From Microbacteriaceae bacterium (GTDB lineage Bacteria; Actinomycetota; Actinomycetes; Actinomycetales; Microbacteriaceae), in NCBI GenBank assembly GCA_947452355.1, contig CANGCU010000024.1, positions 1 to 11,553 on the forward strand: a DNA stretch of 11,553 bases, written 5' to 3'. The position numbers were made by a program, and so were the translations under genes. How positions within the stretch are numbered: the first letter of the stretch is position 1; every line of letters begins with the position of its first letter. This document shows, one piece after another, positions 9,412 to 11,553 of the stretch. The notes under the pieces are model-generated. The model saw only the letters and a list, made by a program, of their open reading frames with translations. It ran no database searches and was not told the origin of the DNA.

Positions 9412-10688
9412 GCGAGCACGAACAGGAAATAGGGAATCGTCGCAAGAATTGTCAGTGCGGTAACCGGAACTCCGACCTTGGCGTAGTCGACCATGGTCAG
9501 TTTGATTCCTTCCCGGTGCGCGATGGCGAGGCCAACAATATTCGCGCTTGCCCCGACCACCGTGAGGTTTCCACCGAAGTCGGCTCCTGTCGCCAGGGCC
9601 CACCACAGAACCGACGGTTCGGAAAGTCCCAGCGCATTGTTCATGTCGGCTATGACGGGAACCATGCTCGTAACGTAGGGAATGTTGTCGACGATGCCCG
9701 AAATGAGCCCGGAAATCGCGACGAGAATGACACTGATTGTCGGCACGTCTGTGCCGATGACCGATATGAGCCAGGTCGAGAAGACGCGAAGGGCACCGAC
9801 CGATACGAGGGCGCCGACGAGGATGAAGAGGCCCGCAAAGAACGCCAGAGTTTTCCATTCGACGGACGCCGAGACCGCACGGAGAGGTGCGCGCGAGACG
9901 GCAGCGGCGAATACGCCACCCACGAGCGCGACGTAAGCCGGCGGAAGCCCCGCGAGCGACCCAGCGATGTAAGAGCCGATGATGACCGCGAGCAGCACGA
10001 GCCCGATTACAAGTGTGGGAACGTTGCGAATCATCGTGGATTCGTCGAGTTTTACCGCTCGATCGCGGTCCACCTTCTTGTTGGGCAGGTCGTGGCGATA
10101 CGCGATGAGGAAATACACAATCGTCACGACGAGTCCGATGAGCGCGATAGGACCCATCACCGCAAGAAACGGAAGGAATTCGATTCCGATGCGACTTCCA
10201 ATGATGAGGTTGGGTGGATCACCGATCAGAGTCGCCGTACCGCCCACGTTGCTTCCGATGATGGTTGCCAAGACGAATGGCACGGGTGACACGGAAAGCG
10301 TCCGCGCAAGACTGATGGCGACGGGCGCAATCAACATCACGATGGTCAGGTTGGGTAACACCGCGCTCGTGAGCGCTGACACGACAAGGATGAGGACGAG
10401 AGTGACCCGAGGGTTTCCTCGCGCAATATCCGCGGACTGTGCGGCCAAGTATTCAAAGAGCCCCGTTGTTTGGAGCGCGCCAACGAGCAGCATCATTCCG
10501 AACAACAGCAGGATGACGTTCCAGTCGATTCCCATCTCGTGATCCGAGAGCGCCGTGACTGGGTCAACCGCTCCGATGACCAGTACCGCAATCGCACCGG
10601 CCGTCGTCACGAGGTAGTGCGGCACCTTTTCGCTCGCAATGAGGACGTAGGCGACCGCAAAAATCGCGACGGTGAGCGTCATCAACAT
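9408..10688 (-). CDS. ArsB/NhaD (SLC13-like ion transporter superfamily) membrane transporter
   Basis: A 426-aa polytopic inner-membrane protein with about 10-11 hydrophobic segments in two repeated halves. The superfamily's two hairpin signatures are clear: SNVGGTATLIGDPPNLIIGS at residues 146-165 and GADFGGNLTVVGASANIVG at 368-386. SGIVDNIPYV lies at 330-339. The loop around residues 198-222 (RHDLPNKKVDRDR) is charged and divides the halves. The family includes Na+/H+ antiporters (NhaD), arsenite exporters (ArsB), and the P-protein/citrate-type carriers; no residue seen here fixes the substrate. No arsR or arsC neighbour supports an arsenic role. Start ATG 10688 is preceded by GAAAGG with ~7 nt spacing, which favours it over the in-frame ATG two codons later. 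The gene lies downstream of the CASTOR/POLLUX-like gene on the same strand, but a 115-bp gap with a strong hairpin argues for separate transcription. Confidence 0.9.
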   Translation of the reverse strand: MLMTLTVAIFAVAYVLIASEKVPHYLVTTAGAIAVLVIGAVDPVTALSDHEMGIDWNVILLLFGMMLLVGALQTTGLFEYLAAQSADIARGNPRVTLVLILVVSALTSAVLPNLTIVMLIAPVAISLARTLSVSPVPFVLATIIGSNVGGTATLIGDPPNLIIGSRIGIEFLPFLAVMGPIALIGLVVTIVYFLIAYRHDLPNKKVDRDRAVKLDESTMIRNVPTLVIGLVLLAVIIGSYIAGSLAGLPPAYVALVGGVFAAAVSRAPLRAVSASVEWKTLAFFAGLFILVGALVSVGALRVFSTWLISVIGTDVPTISVILVAISGLISGIVDNIPYVTSMVPVIADMNNALGLSEPSVLWWALATGADFGGNLTVVGASANIVGLAIAHREGIKLTMVDYAKVGVPVTALTILATIPYFLFVLA

Positions 10689-10709
10689 TGATCGGCCTTT
10701 CGGAACACA

Positions 10710-10724
10710 CGTGGACTCTCCACG
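10710..10724 (-). other. Small hairpin in the transporter 5' leader
   Basis: CGTGGA-CTC-TCCACG is a perfect 6-bp stem with a 3-nt loop, 22 nt upstream of the transporter ATG and just ahead of its GAAAGG ribosome-binding site. A TANNNT hexamer (TATCGT, minus strand 10722-10727) overlaps it. It may therefore be either promoter-proximal symmetry or a leader structure. No known riboswitch class was recognised. Confidence 0.35.
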
Positions 10725-10753
10725 ATATAGGAAGTGGCGCTACCTCCACATAG

Positions 10754-10787
10754 CAGTCGGCGCCGCGGTAATCCGCGACGCCGACTG
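10754..10787 (-). terminator. Strong hairpin after the CASTOR/POLLUX-like gene, probable terminator
   Basis: The arms CAGTCGGCG (10754-10762) and CGCCGACTG (10779-10787) pair over 9 bp. After a single C/A mismatch, CGCGG (10764-10768) and CCGCG (10773-10777) add 5 bp closing a TAAT loop. The hairpin begins 16 bp past the TAA of the upstream gene on the minus strand. There is no U-tract, which is common for high-GC actinobacterial terminators. The structure is nearly symmetric, but the only gene ending into it is on the minus strand. Confidence 0.7.
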
Positions 10788-10803
10788 GTCTGGTGGGGTG
10801 GGG

Positions 10804-11553
10804 TTAGACGTTTCCGACGACAATCAGGGTGTCGCCCGCCTCGGGTACGAACTCGTCATGCTTCGTGGGATTCAAGAAGACTCCCTGTGCGGCACTCGAC
10901 CGCGACTCGGCGGCAACTCGGTACCCGATAACGGATTCGTTCTTTGCGACACCTGCGGCTACGAGCTGCGAGAACGCGACGCGCTTCTTAAGCGGAGCGT
11001 AGTTCTCGATGGGACGCATGTTGACCGATGCGCCATCGGCATCGAACAGGTCGGTGAAAACCGGGGACAACGCCGGGTTTTCAGCAATCTGAGCGACGAG
11101 CAGTGCGGCGAGGTTGTCGCTGATGACGAGGTCGTCGACTGCGGCAACGCGGGCAAGTTCTGCCTTGCGCGAATCGAGGATTTCGGCAACCATGCGGGTC
11201 GGGTGAACCTGGTTCGTCGTGTTTTCGAACAGCGAGTTCATCTGCAACATGGTGAGCATCGTCTGCGCATCGGCTTCCGATTCGCTGATGGCGTTGCGGT
11301 AACCGAGGATGATGACCTCGTCGTAGTGCTTTGCACTCGCGGCCTTCACGAGTTCGGCCAAATCGCCCGATGTCGCTGAATACGACACCGCAACTCCACC
11401 AAATTTCAGCGAGGCGAGCTCAGCCGGGTCGACGTACTTCGGAGTGGCGACGATGTGAACCGTCGATCCCTTGGGGAGGAACTGTGCGAGTTCGTTGAGG
11501 ACCGAACGGCCCATCGACGACCACCCAATGACGAGAATGTGCTCCGGGCTGGA
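10804..11553 (-). CDS. CASTOR/POLLUX-like ion channel / NAD-binding protein, C-terminal part (5' truncated by window edge)
   Basis: The reading frame runs off the window end; the visible 249 residues are the C-terminal portion, so the apparent ATG at 11514 is internal. It opens with HILVIGWSSMGRSVLNEL, a Rossmann-type (RCK/TrkA-N-like) dinucleotide-binding segment, then TVHIVATP and DEVIILGYRN as further strands. Next comes the block AEILDSRKAEL, DLVISDNLAALLVAQIAENP and VFTDLFDADGASVNMRPIENY, characteristic of the CASTOR/POLLUX/DMI1 middle domain. The end, from about FVPEAGDTLIVVGNV, resembles a TrkA-C-type terminus. In plants these proteins are nuclear cation channels needed for root symbiosis; bacterial members are mostly uncharacterised and usually have N-terminal membrane segments, which would lie beyond the window. 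A role in gating or sensing cation flux is inferred from family membership. Confidence 0.85.
   Translation of the reverse strand, partial: SSPEHILVIGWSSMGRSVLNELAQFLPKGSTVHIVATPKYVDPAELASLKFGGVAVSYSATSGDLAELVKAASAKHYDEVIILGYRNAISESEADAQTMLTMLQMNSLFENTTNQVHPTRMVAEILDSRKAELARVAAVDDLVISDNLAALLVAQIAENPALSPVFTDLFDADGASVNMRPIENYAPLKKRVAFSQLVAAGVAKNESVIGYRVAAESRSSAAQGVFLNPTKHDEFVPEAGDTLIVVGNV

Noticed and set aside
9021..10289. 422-codon plus-strand open frame across the dtxR end and the transporter
   Set aside because: It overlaps two confidently assigned genes. The product is an implausible Arg/Asp/Glu-rich string typical of the antisense of a membrane-protein gene.
10672..11379. 235-codon plus-strand open frame opposite the CASTOR/POLLUX-like gene
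   Set aside because: Shadow of a recognised coding frame; it also crosses the hairpin and the intergenic gap.

Overview
The window looks like a compact actinobacterial chromosome segment, most likely from the Microbacteriaceae or a close aquatic relative. Reasons: GC is moderate (upper 50s percent by eye). There is a lysC-asd pair with a one-base stop/start overlap, a classical DtxR/IdeR-type iron regulator, a malate:quinone oxidoreductase, and start sites typical of leaderless actinobacterial genes. The family-level placement is inference. Intergenic DNA is minimal: 34, 8, 82 and 115 bp, and two convergent gene pairs overlap by 4 bp at their stop codons. No tRNA, rRNA, CRISPR array, insertion sequence or phage gene was seen.

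Layout. 1-463 (+): 3' end of lysC, covering both ACT regulatory domains. 463-1509 (+): asd, the next enzyme of the aspartate pathway (Lys, Thr, Met and diaminopimelate supply). 1506-2300 (-): TauE/SafE-type membrane permease. 2335-3804 (+): mqo, a membrane-associated TCA-cycle dehydrogenase feeding quinone. The permease and mqo diverge from a 34-bp gap in which each GTG start lies exactly 6 nt after a TANNNT hexamer, so both mRNAs may be leaderless. 3813-8660 (-): a 1615-residue secreted protein with a signal peptide, a propeller-like region, 12 fibronectin type III domains, an acidic proline-rich linker and a divergent basic terminal FnIII-like domain. 8743-9411 (+): DtxR/IdeR-family metal-dependent repressor, divergent from the surface protein. 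9408-10688 (-): ArsB/NhaD (SLC13-like) ion transporter. 10804-11553 (-): C-terminal part of a CASTOR/POLLUX-like channel-regulator protein, followed by a strong hairpin.

How they fit together. lysC and asd are translationally coupled and act in consecutive steps. The other genes are mostly single transcription units. The shared control region between the metalloregulator and the giant secreted protein makes metal-responsive control of the surface protein possible, but no canonical DtxR box was seen. The most unusual object is the FnIII array. Ten consecutive domains are exactly 92 residues (276 bp), and they are organised in a higher-order three-domain a-b-c period (828 bp). One domain (the eleventh) looks like a recombinant of the c and b types.
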